From the NCBI GenBank assembly GCA_016717855.1, contig JADKEV010000011.1, positions 62,001 to 126,000 of the forward strand: 64,000 nucleotides of DNA, given 5' to 3'. A model generated the notes under the pieces. It was given only the letters and a program-made list of their open reading frames with translations. It was not told the DNA's origin and made no database searches. Position numbers and translations under genes: made by a program. Positions 36,299 to 45,573 of the stretch are shown one piece after another; the first letter of the stretch is position 1; each line of letters starts with the position of its first letter. The stretch is from Betaproteobacteria bacterium. Its GTDB lineage: Bacteria > Pseudomonadota > Gammaproteobacteria > Burkholderiales > Casimicrobiaceae.

Positions 36299-37345
36299 CT
36301 ACTTGGTGTATTGCTTGATCAGCGCCCGCGCTTCTTCGAGCAGCTTCTTGCCGTCGGCGCCCTTGGCTGCGGCTTCCTTGATCCACTCGTCGTCGACGCC
36401 GGCAGTCGCCTTGACCCACCTCTGGTATTCGGCCTCGGGCAGCGTGTAGAAGGTGTTGTTGCGATCCTGCGCGACTTTCTTCAGCGGGGCGACGACGTCG
36501 TCGAAGCCGACTTCGCCGGCCCATGCGGAGGTCGCCAGGCCGCTGTTGGCGTCGATGACTTTCTTCAGGTCGGGCGGAAGGCTGTCGTACTTTGCCTGGT
36601 TCATCCCGAAGATGAAGATGGAGTTCGAGATCCGCGGCGACCCGGCCGGCACGTCGAGGTGGTACTTGGCGATCTCGGAGAGCTTGATCGCGGGCGTGCC
36701 TTCCCAGGGCACCGCGGCGCCGTCGACCACCGACTTCGACAGCGACTCGGGCACCTGCGGCAGCGGCATCTGCACCGGCGTCGCGCCGAGCGAGGCGATC
36801 ATCTTCGAATTCGCGCGCGTTGCGGCGCGGATCTTGAGGCCCTTCATGTCCTCGAGTGTCTTCGGCTGCTTGCTGACGAAGTGGAACAGCGCGCCGTCGT
36901 GGACGTGCATGAACAGCGGATGCACGCCCTTGAACTCGTCCTGCGCGTACTTCTGCACATAGGCATACAGCGCCTGGCTGCCGCCCTTGGCCGTCGTGGT
37001 CATCCACGGCAGCTCGAACACTTCGGACTTGGTGAAGCGCCCGGCCGAATACGTCGGCAGCGTCCAGATGATGTCCGCGACGCCATCCTTGACCTGGTCG
37101 AAGAGCTGCGGCGGCGTGCCGCCCAGCTGCATGGCCGGATAGATCTGGCATTTCAGCTTGTCGCCGGACTCCTTGTTGATCTTGTCGCACCACGGCTGGA
37201 TCAGCTTGACCTGCGCGCTCGAAGTGGGCGGCAGGAAGTGGTGCACTTTCAGGATCACCTGTTGCGCGTGCGCTGCCGCGCCCAGGGTCAGCGAGGCGAG
37301 CGCGGCCGCGATGGTCCCAAACTGGATTGCGTCGAATCGTTTCAT
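36299..37345 (-). CDS. dctP: TRAP transporter substrate-binding protein (DctP type)
   Basis: A 348-residue periplasmic binding protein. The signal peptide spans about residues 1-28, ending AAAHAQ. The DctP fold is recognisable by LPPTSSAQVKLIQPWCDKINKES near the start, and by KTLEDMKGLKIRAATRANSKMIASLGATPVQMPLPQVPESLSKSVVDGA, where the conserved Arg contacts the substrate carboxylate. TRAP systems import organic acids using a sodium gradient. The ATG at 37345 has AAGGAGA upstream. It is the last gene of the iorAB-thioesterase-TRAP operon. Confidence 0.93.
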   Translation of the reverse strand: MKRFDAIQFGTIAAALASLTLGAAAHAQQVILKVHHFLPPTSSAQVKLIQPWCDKINKESGDKLKCQIYPAMQLGGTPPQLFDQVKDGVADIIWTLPTYSAGRFTKSEVFELPWMTTTAKGGSQALYAYVQKYAQDEFKGVHPLFMHVHDGALFHFVSKQPKTLEDMKGLKIRAATRANSKMIASLGATPVQMPLPQVPESLSKSVVDGAAVPWEGTPAIKLSEIAKYHLDVPAGSPRISNSIFIFGMNQAKYDSLPPDLKKVIDANSGLATSAWAGEVGFDDVVAPLKKVAQDRNNTFYTLPEAEYQRWVKATAGVDDEWIKEAAAKGADGKKLLEEARALIKQYTK

Positions 37346-37416
37346 GCGTGTCTCCTTCATTGCGTCGGTTTCAGACGTTGGAAATACTCCGGGTTCTGCG
37401 CGACTGCCTCCTTGCG

Positions 37417-38748
37417 CTAACCCCCGAAACTGCGAACCAGCACCAGCGAAATCGCCGGGAAAAACAAAAGCAGGGTGATGCGAAGGAAGTCGGAAGCCAG
37501 GAAGGGCATCACGCCCTTGAACGTCTCCGTCAGCGGCACATCCTTCGCCAGCCGGTTGATGATGTAGACGTTCATCCCGACCGGCGGATGGACCAGCCCG
37601 ATCTCGACGACCATCAGCGCGAGGATGCCGAACCAGACCGACTTGTCGCCCTGGCTCATTCCCCAGTAGTCGAGACCCATGATCATCGGATAGAAAATCG
37701 GAATGGTGAGCAGGATCATCGCCAGCGAGTCCATAACGCAGCCCAGCAGGATGTAGATGACGAGGATCGCGATCATCACGAGTATCGGCGAAAGGCCGGT
37801 CCCCTTGACCCAACCGGCGAGTTCGGCGGGCATCTGCGACAGGGCGAGCGCGGTGTTGAGCATGTCGGCGCCCAGCAGCACCAGGAAGATCATCGCCGTC
37901 GCCTGCGCGGTGCCGAGCGCGCTGTCGATCAGGCCCTTGCCACGCATGCCGCCGCTGACTACGGCGAGGATGCCGCAGGCGGCGGCGCCGATCGCCGCGG
38001 CCTCCGTCGGATTGGCCCAGCCGCCGTAGATGCCGACAATGACGACGACGAACACGAGCAGCACCGGCCCGACCGCGACCAGCGCCTTCAGCCGCTCGGG
38101 CCAGGCCACCTTCTCGCCCGCCGGCCCCATGTGCGGCTTCAAGGTGACGATGATGCGCACGACGATCATGTAGCCGACCATCGCGATCAGGCCGGGCAGC
38201 ACCGCCGCCATGAACAGCTTGCCGATCGACTCCTGCGTCAGGATCGCGTAGATCACCAGCGGCACCGACGGCGGGATCATGATGCCCAGCGTGCCGCCGG
38301 CCGCGAGCGCGCCGGTCGAGAGGCTGCCGGCGTAGCCGTGCCGGCGCAGTTCGGGCAGCGCGACCTGGCCCATCGTCGCCGCCGTCGCGAGCGAGGAGCC
38401 GCAGATCGCGCCGAAGCCCGCGCAGGCGCCGATCGCCGCCATCGCGACGCCGCCTTTCAGGTGGCCCATGAACGCGCTGACGAAGCGGAACAGCGCACGG
38501 GAAAGGCCGCCGTGCGTGGCGAATTGCCCCATCAGCAGAAAGAGCGGAATCACCACCAGGTCGTAATTCGAGAGCCGGGCGTAGGCGAGGTTCTTCAGCG
38601 AATTCAGCAGCGTCTTCGGATCCCCGCCCGTCAGGTACAGGTAGCCGCCGGCGCCGACGCCGAACATCGCGATGCCGATCGGCACGCGCAGCACCAGGAA
38701 AACGAGCAGGATCGCGAACATCGTCGCGCCGGTGCCGATGCCGCTCAC
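37417..38748 (-). CDS. dctM: TRAP transporter large permease (DctM)
   Basis: A 443-residue integral membrane protein with about 12 hydrophobic segments. The family motif SSLATAATMGQVALPELRRHGY and GTLGIMIPPSVPLVIYA is present. I chose the GTG at 38748, which overlaps the TGA of the small subunit by GTGA; no family similarity lies further upstream. Together with the DctQ and DctP genes it forms a complete TRAP transporter for an organic acid. Confidence 0.93.
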   Translation of the reverse strand: MSGIGTGATMFAILLVFLVLRVPIGIAMFGVGAGGYLYLTGGDPKTLLNSLKNLAYARLSNYDLVVIPLFLLMGQFATHGGLSRALFRFVSAFMGHLKGGVAMAAIGACAGFGAICGSSLATAATMGQVALPELRRHGYAGSLSTGALAAGGTLGIMIPPSVPLVIYAILTQESIGKLFMAAVLPGLIAMVGYMIVVRIIVTLKPHMGPAGEKVAWPERLKALVAVGPVLLVFVVVIVGIYGGWANPTEAAAIGAAACGILAVVSGGMRGKGLIDSALGTAQATAMIFLVLLGADMLNTALALSQMPAELAGWVKGTGLSPILVMIAILVIYILLGCVMDSLAMILLTIPIFYPMIMGLDYWGMSQGDKSVWFGILALMVVEIGLVHPPVGMNVYIINRLAKDVPLTETFKGVMPFLASDFLRITLLLFFPAISLVLVRSFGG

Positions 38749-39287
38749 TCGGGGGCTCCGCGGCCAACTGCCCGCAGGTGCTGGGCCGCCAAATAGAAGC
38801 CGGCCGCGGCGAGCAGGATGAAGCCGGGCACCATCAACATCTGGCCGACCCACAGCGGCAGGCTCAGGATCATCGTCGTCTCGCCAGCGTCCTTGACCGT
38901 CATCGCGCCGGCGAACGAGCGCCACGCGATCAGCGCGCCGAACAGGCCGACCAGCAGCGAGCCGAACGCATCCAGCGCATGGACGAAGGACGGCCGCAGG
39001 TGCTGGGTGAAGAAATCGACTTTCACGTCGCCGCCGACCAGGTGGCAATAGGCGAAGAACGAAGCCGCGCCGAACGCCGCGCAGAGCTGCAGCAACTCGA
39101 CGTCGCCCGGCAGCGGCGCCGAGGCGACCTTGCGCCCGACGATCGAGACGATTGACATGACGACCAGCCCGACAAACACCAGGCCGCCCAGGATGGCGAC
39201 GAACTTGCAGACGGCCAGCAAGCGCTGTCCGAAGGGACCGAACACGATGGCGCCCGCGCTCAGGTCGCCTGCCACCGGTGCTTTCAT
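38745..39287 (-). CDS. dctQ: TRAP transporter small permease (DctQ)
   Basis: A 180-residue membrane protein with four hydrophobic helices. GRKVASAPLPGDVELLQLCAAFGAASFFAYCHLVGGDVKVDFF is the typical DctQ core. It lies 66 bp downstream of the thioesterase gene and overlaps dctM by 4 bp. DctQ couples the periplasmic binding protein to the DctM channel. Confidence 0.92.
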   Translation of the reverse strand: MKAPVAGDLSAGAIVFGPFGQRLLAVCKFVAILGGLVFVGLVVMSIVSIVGRKVASAPLPGDVELLQLCAAFGAASFFAYCHLVGGDVKVDFFTQHLRPSFVHALDAFGSLLVGLFGALIAWRSFAGAMTVKDAGETTMILSLPLWVGQMLMVPGFILLAAAGFYLAAQHLRAVGRGAPE

Positions 39288-39353
39288 GCCGCTCCTCCTT
39301 CTTGCCTGGCGCCGGCCACGCTTTGTCCGTGGTCCGGCCCGCCAGTCCGTAGT

Positions 39354-39818
39354 CTACGATGCCGCGTCTTGTTCCACCGCTCCTTCGCCGCAGCGCGCGC
39401 GGATGTCCGCGGGCACCGGCACGGCGCGGATCACGTGCGGATCGGCGCCGGCGCGGGCGGCGAAGATCCGGACTTCCTCGCACTCGACCAGCAGGACGTC
39501 CCCGCGCCGGATCCGGTGCCGCATCACGAAACTCTTGCGCCGCCACTCGAGGACTTCGGTATCGACTTCCAATCGGTCGCCGTAGCTCGCCGTGCGCAGG
39601 AATCGCGCGTGGGTGTCGACCAGAGGCGTGCCGATCACACCGGTGGCCGGTTCGAGTTCCCGCCAGGGGGGCACGCCGCACCGGGCGAAGAAGTTCCGGC
39701 TGGCCGCATCGATCCAGCGGTAGTAATTGGGAAAGTGGACGATCTGCGCCGGATCGCAGTCGCCGAATTCGACACTGACCGCGTAGGTGTGGACGTAGTG
39801 CATGGGGTTGGCCTTCAC
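39354..39818 (-). CDS. acyl-CoA thioesterase (4-hydroxybenzoyl-CoA thioesterase-like)
   Basis: A 154-residue hot-dog-fold protein. VEFGDCDPAQIVHFPNYYRWIDAASRNFF holds the catalytic Asp of the 4HBT family, followed by LVDTHARFLRTASYGDRLEVDTEV. It overlaps iorB by 4 bp (39815-39818), so it is translationally coupled to the indolepyruvate oxidoreductase genes. It probably hydrolyses the aryl- or acyl-CoA made by that enzyme, although the substrate is inferred from context only. A start at 39803 (MHYVHTY) is possible. Confidence 0.88.
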   Translation of the reverse strand: MKANPMHYVHTYAVSVEFGDCDPAQIVHFPNYYRWIDAASRNFFARCGVPPWRELEPATGVIGTPLVDTHARFLRTASYGDRLEVDTEVLEWRRKSFVMRHRIRRGDVLLVECEEVRIFAARAGADPHVIRAVPVPADIRARCGEGAVEQDAAS

Positions 39819-41560
39819 GATTTTGCAGCCTTTGCAGCCATTGCGCGGGGATCCGGCTTGCGCATGAAGCGGATGGGGACTTCGGGCACCGGCCGCGGCG
39901 GAGCGCCATGCGCGGCGAGCGAGCGGTCAAGCGCGATGCCGCCTTCGTCGGCCAGCGCGGCGACGCGGGCGCTGCGGATGGCTTCGGCACGGGCTGTGGA
40001 GTCCACCGCGGTGGATGGGCTGGCCGTGCTGGCGGCGCCGGCGTCGGCGCCGCCAGCGAGGTGCGCGATCACGTGCAGCAGGTTGTTCTTGCCGCGCTCG
40101 TTGGTGCTGCCGTAGCCCTTGATCAGGCGGCCGCACTCGGCGATTTCGTTGCCCAACGTCCAGTCGAGCCGCGCGCCGGTTTCGAGCGCGCCCAGCCAGC
40201 GCTCGATCGCCTGCTGCTCCTGCGCATACCGGCTGCCGTGACGGCGGAGGCCCTTCAACCCGGCCAGCGCGCGCAGCGCCAGCATCCCGGCCACGCCGTG
40301 CGTGCCGATCTTGAGCGGCAGGGCAAACGACGGCTTGCCGCGCGACTGGCGGCCGCGGTCCCAGCGCACGAGGGCGCCGGCCCAGCGCGGCGGCAACAGC
40401 GCGGCGACTTCCGGAATCCCCGGTTTGAAGTAATCGTAGACACGCAGCAACTCGCCGTCAGCCACCCTTACTTCGCGGCGCACGCGTTCGGCGCGGCTGG
40501 CGCGGGCCTTGAGTTCGGCGACGCGGACGATGTCGTCGTACGCCATCCATAGCGCGAGATAGCGAGCCGTGGTGCGCGTCGTCGCCCAGTCCCGCGCACC
40601 ACTGGCATTCGCCGTGACGCCCGCGCTCTCGGCGGCGTACACCCGGTCGAGGCGCGTCAGGTAGAGGTCCCGGTAGGCGGCGTCCTGATACTCGAGCAGC
40701 CGCGCGCAGCCGAGCGCCAGCATGTCGTGAACGGCGGAGGGGAAGCGCGCGGCCGCGGTGGCGGTGAGCGCGGTGACTGGCGCTGCGGCGAACGATGACG
40801 TGGTCGACGGCGATGCGTCCGATGGCGATGCATCAGTCGGCGATGCGGTCAGCAGCGGCGCCGCCCCGCCCAGCACACTCCCGACGAACGCCACCCGCTC
40901 GCGCTCGGCGCTGACGTGGTCCCAGGCGCGGGCGAAGCCGCGCAGGCTCGCTTCGGCGCCCTTGCCGCCGGCGCGGATGACGGCCTCGCACGCGTCGCGC
41001 GGCACGGACAGCACGCCGCTCGCGGCAATCGCCCCGAACATCACCGCGCTGACGATCGTGCCCGACTCGCGCGTGAGCCCGTCCATGTCGACGAGGTGGT
41101 GCGTCAGGCTGTGCTCGCGCACGATCCCGGCGAGCGGCGCCGGGGGCACCCGGCCGTCGGCCATCTGCATCCGTTCGTTGGTCGTCAGCACGCGCGCCGA
41201 CGAGGTGATGATCAGCGTGCGCGCCTTCGACGCCATCCCGTTGCCGATCTGGCGGACGGTCTCCAGCAGTTCCGAGGACACCAGCGCGTCGAGCGCGCCG
41301 GGCACCGGGTAGAGGCTGAACACGGGTTGCCGCCCGCCGAGGTCGGCGACCGGCACCGGGAAGACTTCGACGTAGTAGGTGGTCGCGCCGGTGCGCTGCG
41401 CGACGCCGGGGACCGACGTGCTTTGCGCGGCGTAGCCGGCTTCTCTCGCGGCGGCGACCAGCCACTCGCTGAGCACGCCGCCGCCTTCGCCGCCGAGCGC
41501 GCACAGCAGCAGCGTGATGGGCTCGGTGCCGCCGCGGCGCTCGTCCATGGTCGCGTTCAT
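39815..41560 (-). CDS. iorB: indolepyruvate ferredoxin oxidoreductase, beta subunit with DUF6537-like extension
   Basis: A 581-residue protein. The N-terminal gamma-like domain begins ITLLLCALGGEGGGVLSEWL, then STSVPGVAQRTGATTYYVEVFP, typical of the IorB/2-oxoacid oxidoreductase gamma subunit. The C-terminal half (LKIGTHGVAGMLALRALAGLKGLRRHGSRYAQEQQAIERW) matches the DUF6537-like extension found in proteobacterial indolepyruvate oxidoreductases. A low-complexity linker (TDASPSDASPS) separates the two. It overlaps iorA by 4 bp. Together they convert aryl pyruvates to aryl-acyl-CoA with ferredoxin as acceptor. Confidence 0.86.
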   Translation of the reverse strand: MNATMDERRGGTEPITLLLCALGGEGGGVLSEWLVAAAREAGYAAQSTSVPGVAQRTGATTYYVEVFPVPVADLGGRQPVFSLYPVPGALDALVSSELLETVRQIGNGMASKARTLIITSSARVLTTNERMQMADGRVPPAPLAGIVREHSLTHHLVDMDGLTRESGTIVSAVMFGAIAASGVLSVPRDACEAVIRAGGKGAEASLRGFARAWDHVSAERERVAFVGSVLGGAAPLLTASPTDASPSDASPSTTSSFAAAPVTALTATAAARFPSAVHDMLALGCARLLEYQDAAYRDLYLTRLDRVYAAESAGVTANASGARDWATTRTTARYLALWMAYDDIVRVAELKARASRAERVRREVRVADGELLRVYDYFKPGIPEVAALLPPRWAGALVRWDRGRQSRGKPSFALPLKIGTHGVAGMLALRALAGLKGLRRHGSRYAQEQQAIERWLGALETGARLDWTLGNEIAECGRLIKGYGSTNERGKNNLLHVIAHLAGGADAGAASTASPSTAVDSTARAEAIRSARVAALADEGGIALDRSLAAHGAPPRPVPEVPIRFMRKPDPRAMAAKAAKS

Positions 41561-43710
41561 GCGGTCCGCAGCGCCCGCACCAGCGCGCCGCGCAGCCGGT
41601 CGGCGAGGCGCTCGTGCCACTTCGGATGGGTGACGACTTCGGCGCGGTAGAAGCTCGGGCACAGCGTCGCCGCGTGCGCGTTCTCGCCGCACAGGCCGCA
41701 GCCGACGCAGCCGTCGATCACCGTCGCCACCGGATCGACCTTCAGCGGATCCGGGTTGTCCTTGATCGTCAGCGTCGGGCAGCCGGACAACCGTATGCAG
41801 GCGTGGTCGCCGTTGCAGACGTCCTCGTCGACGCCGTAGCGCACGCGGACCACGCGCTCGCCGCGCTCGCGCAGCGACGCGAGCCAGGGCCGGATACGCC
41901 GCTGTCGCTCCAACTGGCATTCGCCCTCGGCGATGATGACCTTCAGCCCCGCGAACGGCGCGGTGAACGCCTCGATCAGCGTCTTCCGCATCGCCTCTAC
42001 GCGATACGTGTGGACGGTGCGCATCCATTCGACGCCCAGGCCCTTGAGCGTCGTTTCGATCGTCTGGTTGGTGTGGGTCAGGCTGCCCAGCTTGTCGGCG
42101 GTCTCGGCGCGCGCCTGGTCGCTGGGCGTCGAGATGATCTCCTGCGTCCCGGTCGCCGACGTGTAGCCGTTCTTGAAAATCAGCAGGACTGCGTCGTCCT
42201 TGTTGAATAGCGCCGACTGCACGCCGGTGATGAGCCCGTTGTGCCAGAACCCGCCGTCGCCCATGATGGCCAGCGTGCGCCGCTGCATCATCGGTCCGAC
42301 GCCGGCGCGGCTGGCCAGGCTCATCCCGTAGCCCAGGATCGAGTGGCCCGAGGAAAACGGCTCGAAGGTCGCGAACGAATGGCAGCCGATGTCGGCGGCG
42401 ATGTGGACGCGGCCGACTTCCGCCTGCGCGAGTTTCAGCGCCGAAAAGACGGGCCGTTCGGGGCAGCCGATGCAGAAGCCCGGCGGGCGCGGCGGCAGCG
42501 GGCGGTCGAGCCGGCCGGCGACCTGCGCGCGGCGTTCACGGTTGGCGGCGAGCCACGCCTCGACCGGCGCCGTCGCGGTGCCGGGCAGGTAGTGGCGGAC
42601 GAATTCCAGCAGGCCGGCGGCGATCACCTCGACCGAGTACTCGCCGGCCTGGGGCAGGAAGTCCTTGCCGTGCAGCGGCGTCTGGATGTCGCGCCGGCGC
42701 AGCAGCGTCGCGATCTCCTGCTCGATGAATTCCGGCTGCCCCTCCTCCAGCATCAGCACGCCGCGCTTCGGCCCGCAGAATTCGGCGATCTGCTCGGGCA
42801 CCAGCGGAAACGTGACATTGAGCACGAGGATGGGCACGTCGGCCCCGCCGAACGCGTCGGCGAGCCCGAACTGCTGCAGCGCGCGGATCAGCGCGTTGTA
42901 GAGGCCGCCCTGGACGATGATCCCGGTGTCGGCGTGGCGGCCCGGGAACAGTTCGTTGAGCCCGCGCTCCACGATCTGCCGCCGCGCCGCCGGGATCCGC
43001 TCGGATGCCTTCAGCTTCTCGTGGCCGAAGATCACCGGCGGGTGCGCGAGCTTGGCGTAGTCGAAGGGCGCCGGTTCGTCCAGCAGCGCGCGCGTCGACA
43101 TGGCGGGCGCGATGTTGTCCTTGCAGGCGAAGCTGCCGCGCACATGGCAGGCGCGGATCCGCAGTTGCAGGATCGCGGGCATGTTCGAGGCCTCGGACAA
43201 GCGGAAGGCTTCCTCGACCATCCGCACCATCAGTCCCAGGTCGGGGCGCGGATCGAACAGCGCCAGCGAGGACTTCAGCGCGAACGCCTGCGTGCGCTCC
43301 TGGATCACGCTGGCGCCCTCGCCGTAGTCGTCGCCGACGATGATCAGTGCGCCGCCACGGACGCCGGGCGAGGACAAGTTGGACAACGCGTCGGACGCGA
43401 CATTGGTGCCGACGACCGACTTCCACGTCACCGCCCCGCGCAGCGGGTAGTGCAGCGACGCGCCCAGCATCGCGGCGGCCGAGGCTTCGTTCGAGCACGC
43501 CTCGACGTGGACGCCGAGCTCGTCCATGTAAGGCTTGGCCTGCACCATCACGTCGAGCAGGTGCGACACCGGCGCGCCCTGGTAGCCGCCGACATAGGCG
43601 ACGCCGGCCTGCAGCAACGCCTTGGTGATCGCGAGGATGCCTTCGCCATGAAAGGTCGTGCCGGCGCCCTGGCGCAGTTGCGCGATCTCGTGGGTGAACT
43701 GGATTTCCAT
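41557..43710 (-). CDS. iorA: indolepyruvate ferredoxin oxidoreductase, alpha subunit
   Basis: A 717-residue protein. The pyrimidine domain opens with GEGILAITKALLQAGVAYVGGYQGAPVSHLLD. The TPP-binding domain has GDGGFWHNGLITGVQSALFNKDDAVLLIFKN. The C terminus carries ferredoxin-type Cys residues, including CVGCGLCGENAHAATLCP. The enzyme decarboxylates indolepyruvate and other aryl pyruvates from aromatic amino acid breakdown to give aryl-CoA. I chose the ATG at 43710 (MEIQFTHEIAQL); an in-frame ATG at 43803 would add a disordered leader. It heads the iorAB-thioesterase-TRAP operon. Confidence 0.9.
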   Translation of the reverse strand: MEIQFTHEIAQLRQGAGTTFHGEGILAITKALLQAGVAYVGGYQGAPVSHLLDVMVQAKPYMDELGVHVEACSNEASAAAMLGASLHYPLRGAVTWKSVVGTNVASDALSNLSSPGVRGGALIIVGDDYGEGASVIQERTQAFALKSSLALFDPRPDLGLMVRMVEEAFRLSEASNMPAILQLRIRACHVRGSFACKDNIAPAMSTRALLDEPAPFDYAKLAHPPVIFGHEKLKASERIPAARRQIVERGLNELFPGRHADTGIIVQGGLYNALIRALQQFGLADAFGGADVPILVLNVTFPLVPEQIAEFCGPKRGVLMLEEGQPEFIEQEIATLLRRRDIQTPLHGKDFLPQAGEYSVEVIAAGLLEFVRHYLPGTATAPVEAWLAANRERRAQVAGRLDRPLPPRPPGFCIGCPERPVFSALKLAQAEVGRVHIAADIGCHSFATFEPFSSGHSILGYGMSLASRAGVGPMMQRRTLAIMGDGGFWHNGLITGVQSALFNKDDAVLLIFKNGYTSATGTQEIISTPSDQARAETADKLGSLTHTNQTIETTLKGLGVEWMRTVHTYRVEAMRKTLIEAFTAPFAGLKVIIAEGECQLERQRRIRPWLASLRERGERVVRVRYGVDEDVCNGDHACIRLSGCPTLTIKDNPDPLKVDPVATVIDGCVGCGLCGENAHAATLCPSFYRAEVVTHPKWHERLADRLRGALVRALRTA

Positions 43711-43810
43711 CGGTCCGCGCCCCGTCCGGGGCCTGCCTCCTGCCATCGTGAGCGTGGCTTGGTCGGCGGACTCTAGTCTTTCCGGCGCGATTCGTCCATG
43801 CAATCGGCTT

Positions 43811-43822
43811 ATTGACTACAAT
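43811..43822. promoter_or_regulatory. candidate LysR-type operator between lysR and iorA
   Basis: ATTGACTACAAT is an inverted repeat (ATTG/CAAT arms, 4-nt spacer) ending 7 bp before the LysR start codon and about 100 bp upstream of iorA. Its location in the 119-bp divergent gap fits autoregulation and control of the iorAB-TRAP operon. It also contains TACAAT, a possible -10 box, without a good -35. Confidence 0.4.
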
Positions 43823-43829
43823 TCACGGC

Positions 43830-44744
43830 ATGAATCGCAGGAATTTCGATCTGAACCTGCTGCGCGTGTTCCATGCCGTGTACGCGGCACGCAACGTCCG
43901 GCGCAGCGCCGAACTGCTCGGGCTGTCGCAGCCGGCGGTGAGTCACGGCCTGACGCGCCTGCGGCTGCAGTTGAAGGATCCGCTGTTCGTCCGCGCCGCG
44001 GGCGGCGTCGCGCCGACCGCCAAGGCCGACCATTTCGCCCGCTTCGTCGAGGCGGCGCTCAGGACCATCGACGTGGCGCTGGTGGAAACCGAGCGCTTCG
44101 ACCCCGCGCGCTCGGACCGGCGCTTCGTCATGCACATGAGCGACCTGGGCGAGGGCGAGTTCCTGCCCGGGCTGATGGGCCATCTGCAAACCGTCGCGCC
44201 GCTGGTGCGGATCGAGGCGATGCAGCTGGCGCCGGCGGACGTGCTGCCGGCGATGGAGCAGGGGCGGATCGACCTCGCGGTCGGCTACCTGCCGCAGGTC
44301 AGCGGCATCGAGCACCAGCTGCTGCTGAACGACCGCTACGCGATCGTCACGCGCAAGGGCCATCCGCTGGCGGGGCAGGTGCATCTGGCGCGCGGCTACC
44401 GGCGGCTGCACTACATCCTGGTCAAGAGCCACGCGGAACCGGCGAAGGCGCTGCATCGCGTCGGGCTCGAATCGCGCATCCTGTTGACGGTGCCGCACTT
44501 CGGCGTGCTGCCCGAAATCCTCGCGCGGACCGACCTCGCGGCGATCATTCCCCTGCGGCCCGCGCTGCGCTTCGCGCGCTCGTTCGAGCTGGCGATCGCC
44601 GAGCCCAACCTGGGCCTCGCGCCGCTCAAGGTGCAGCTCCACTGGACCTGGCGCATGCACAACGATCCCGGCCATCGCTGGCTGCGCGAGACGATGGCGG
44701 CGCTGTACGCGGAAAACCCGCGCGGCGGCACGCGGACCGCCTAG
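43830..44744 (+). CDS. LysR family transcriptional regulator
   Basis: A 304-residue LysR regulator. The N-terminal winged helix-turn-helix is NFDLNLLRVFHAVYAARNVRRSAELLGLSQPAVSHGLTRLR, followed by the linker and an effector-binding domain from about residue 93. It is divergent from the iorAB-thioesterase-TRAP operon, so it likely controls it, with an aryl acid or related compound as inducer (inference). Its 3' end overlaps the convergent enoyl-CoA hydratase gene by 4 bp. Confidence 0.9.
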   Translation: MNRRNFDLNLLRVFHAVYAARNVRRSAELLGLSQPAVSHGLTRLRLQLKDPLFVRAAGGVAPTAKADHFARFVEAALRTIDVALVETERFDPARSDRRFVMHMSDLGEGEFLPGLMGHLQTVAPLVRIEAMQLAPADVLPAMEQGRIDLAVGYLPQVSGIEHQLLLNDRYAIVTRKGHPLAGQVHLARGYRRLHYILVKSHAEPAKALHRVGLESRILLTVPHFGVLPEILARTDLAAIIPLRPALRFARSFELAIAEPNLGLAPLKVQLHWTWRMHNDPGHRWLRETMAALYAENPRGGTRTA

Positions 44745-45532
44745 CGGCCCTTCCACTCCGGCTTGCGCTTCTCCGCGAAGGCCCTCGGACCCTCGATCGC
44801 GTCTTCGCCGCGCGCCATCGCCGCATAGGCCGGATAGTCCATGTTGTTCATCGCCGCCGCGAGCGATGGGGCGTCGAGGGATCGCATCACCGCCTGCTTG
44901 GTGGCGCGCACGCTCGCCGGCGAGCATTCCAGGATCAATCCGGCCCAGCGGCGCGCCTCCGCCATCAATTGCGCGTGCGGCACCACGGCAGTGACGAATC
45001 CGAGACGCAATCCTTCGTCGGCGCCGACGCGCCGGCCGGTCAGCAGCATGCCCATCGCCTGCTTGAGCGGCACGGTGCGCGGCAGGCGCTGGATGCCGCC
45101 CGCCCCGGCCGCGAGGCCGACGCGCGGCTCGGGCAGCGCGAACACCGCCTGGTCGGAGGCGATGATGAGGTCGCAGGCGAGCGCGATTTCGAAGCCGCCG
45201 CCCATCGCGAGGCCGTTCACCGCCGCGATCACCGGCTTGTCGAGGTCGTGGCGCGCGGTAAGACCCGCGTATCCCTTCGGCGGATGGACCGGGCGCTCGC
45301 CGGTGCGCGCGCGCAGTTCGGCGTGGTACTTCAAGTCGTTGCCGGTGCAGAACGCCTTGTCGCCCGCGCCGGTGATGATCGCCACCCACAGGTCGGGGTC
45401 GGCGGCGAAGCGGTCGAACTCCGCGGAGAGTTCTTCGTTCGCCATCGGGTGGCAGGCGTTGTAGACCTCCGGCCGGTTGATCGTGACGACGAGCAGGTTC
45501 CCGTCGCGTTCGCTATGGCTGTACTGCCCCAT
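44741..45532 (-). CDS. enoyl-CoA hydratase/isomerase family protein
   Basis: A 263-residue crotonase-fold enzyme. The oxyanion-hole motifs are AIITGAGDKAFCTGNDL and AVNGLAMGGGFEIALACDLIIAS. Catalytic Glu residues are expected in the segments FALPEPRVGLAAGAGGIQRLPR, where the first Glu position is present. It hydrates or isomerises enoyl-CoA thioesters in fatty-acid or aromatic-acid degradation. The ATG at 45532 has AGGAG upstream. It is convergent with the LysR gene and sits 41 bp after the cyclase stop on the same strand. Confidence 0.9.
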   Translation of the reverse strand: MGQYSHSERDGNLLVVTINRPEVYNACHPMANEELSAEFDRFAADPDLWVAIITGAGDKAFCTGNDLKYHAELRARTGERPVHPPKGYAGLTARHDLDKPVIAAVNGLAMGGGFEIALACDLIIASDQAVFALPEPRVGLAAGAGGIQRLPRTVPLKQAMGMLLTGRRVGADEGLRLGFVTAVVPHAQLMAEARRWAGLILECSPASVRATKQAVMRSLDAPSLAAAMNNMDYPAYAAMARGEDAIEGPRAFAEKRKPEWKGR

Positions 45533-45573
45533 GACCCAGCTCCTTCCTTCTTTTCTGGCCGCCAGGGCGGCGC

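Noticed and set aside
37327..38796. A 489-residue plus-strand open frame antisense to dctM
   Set aside because: Low-complexity composition rich in His, Arg and Asp, and fully covered by the well-supported TRAP permease gene on the other strand.
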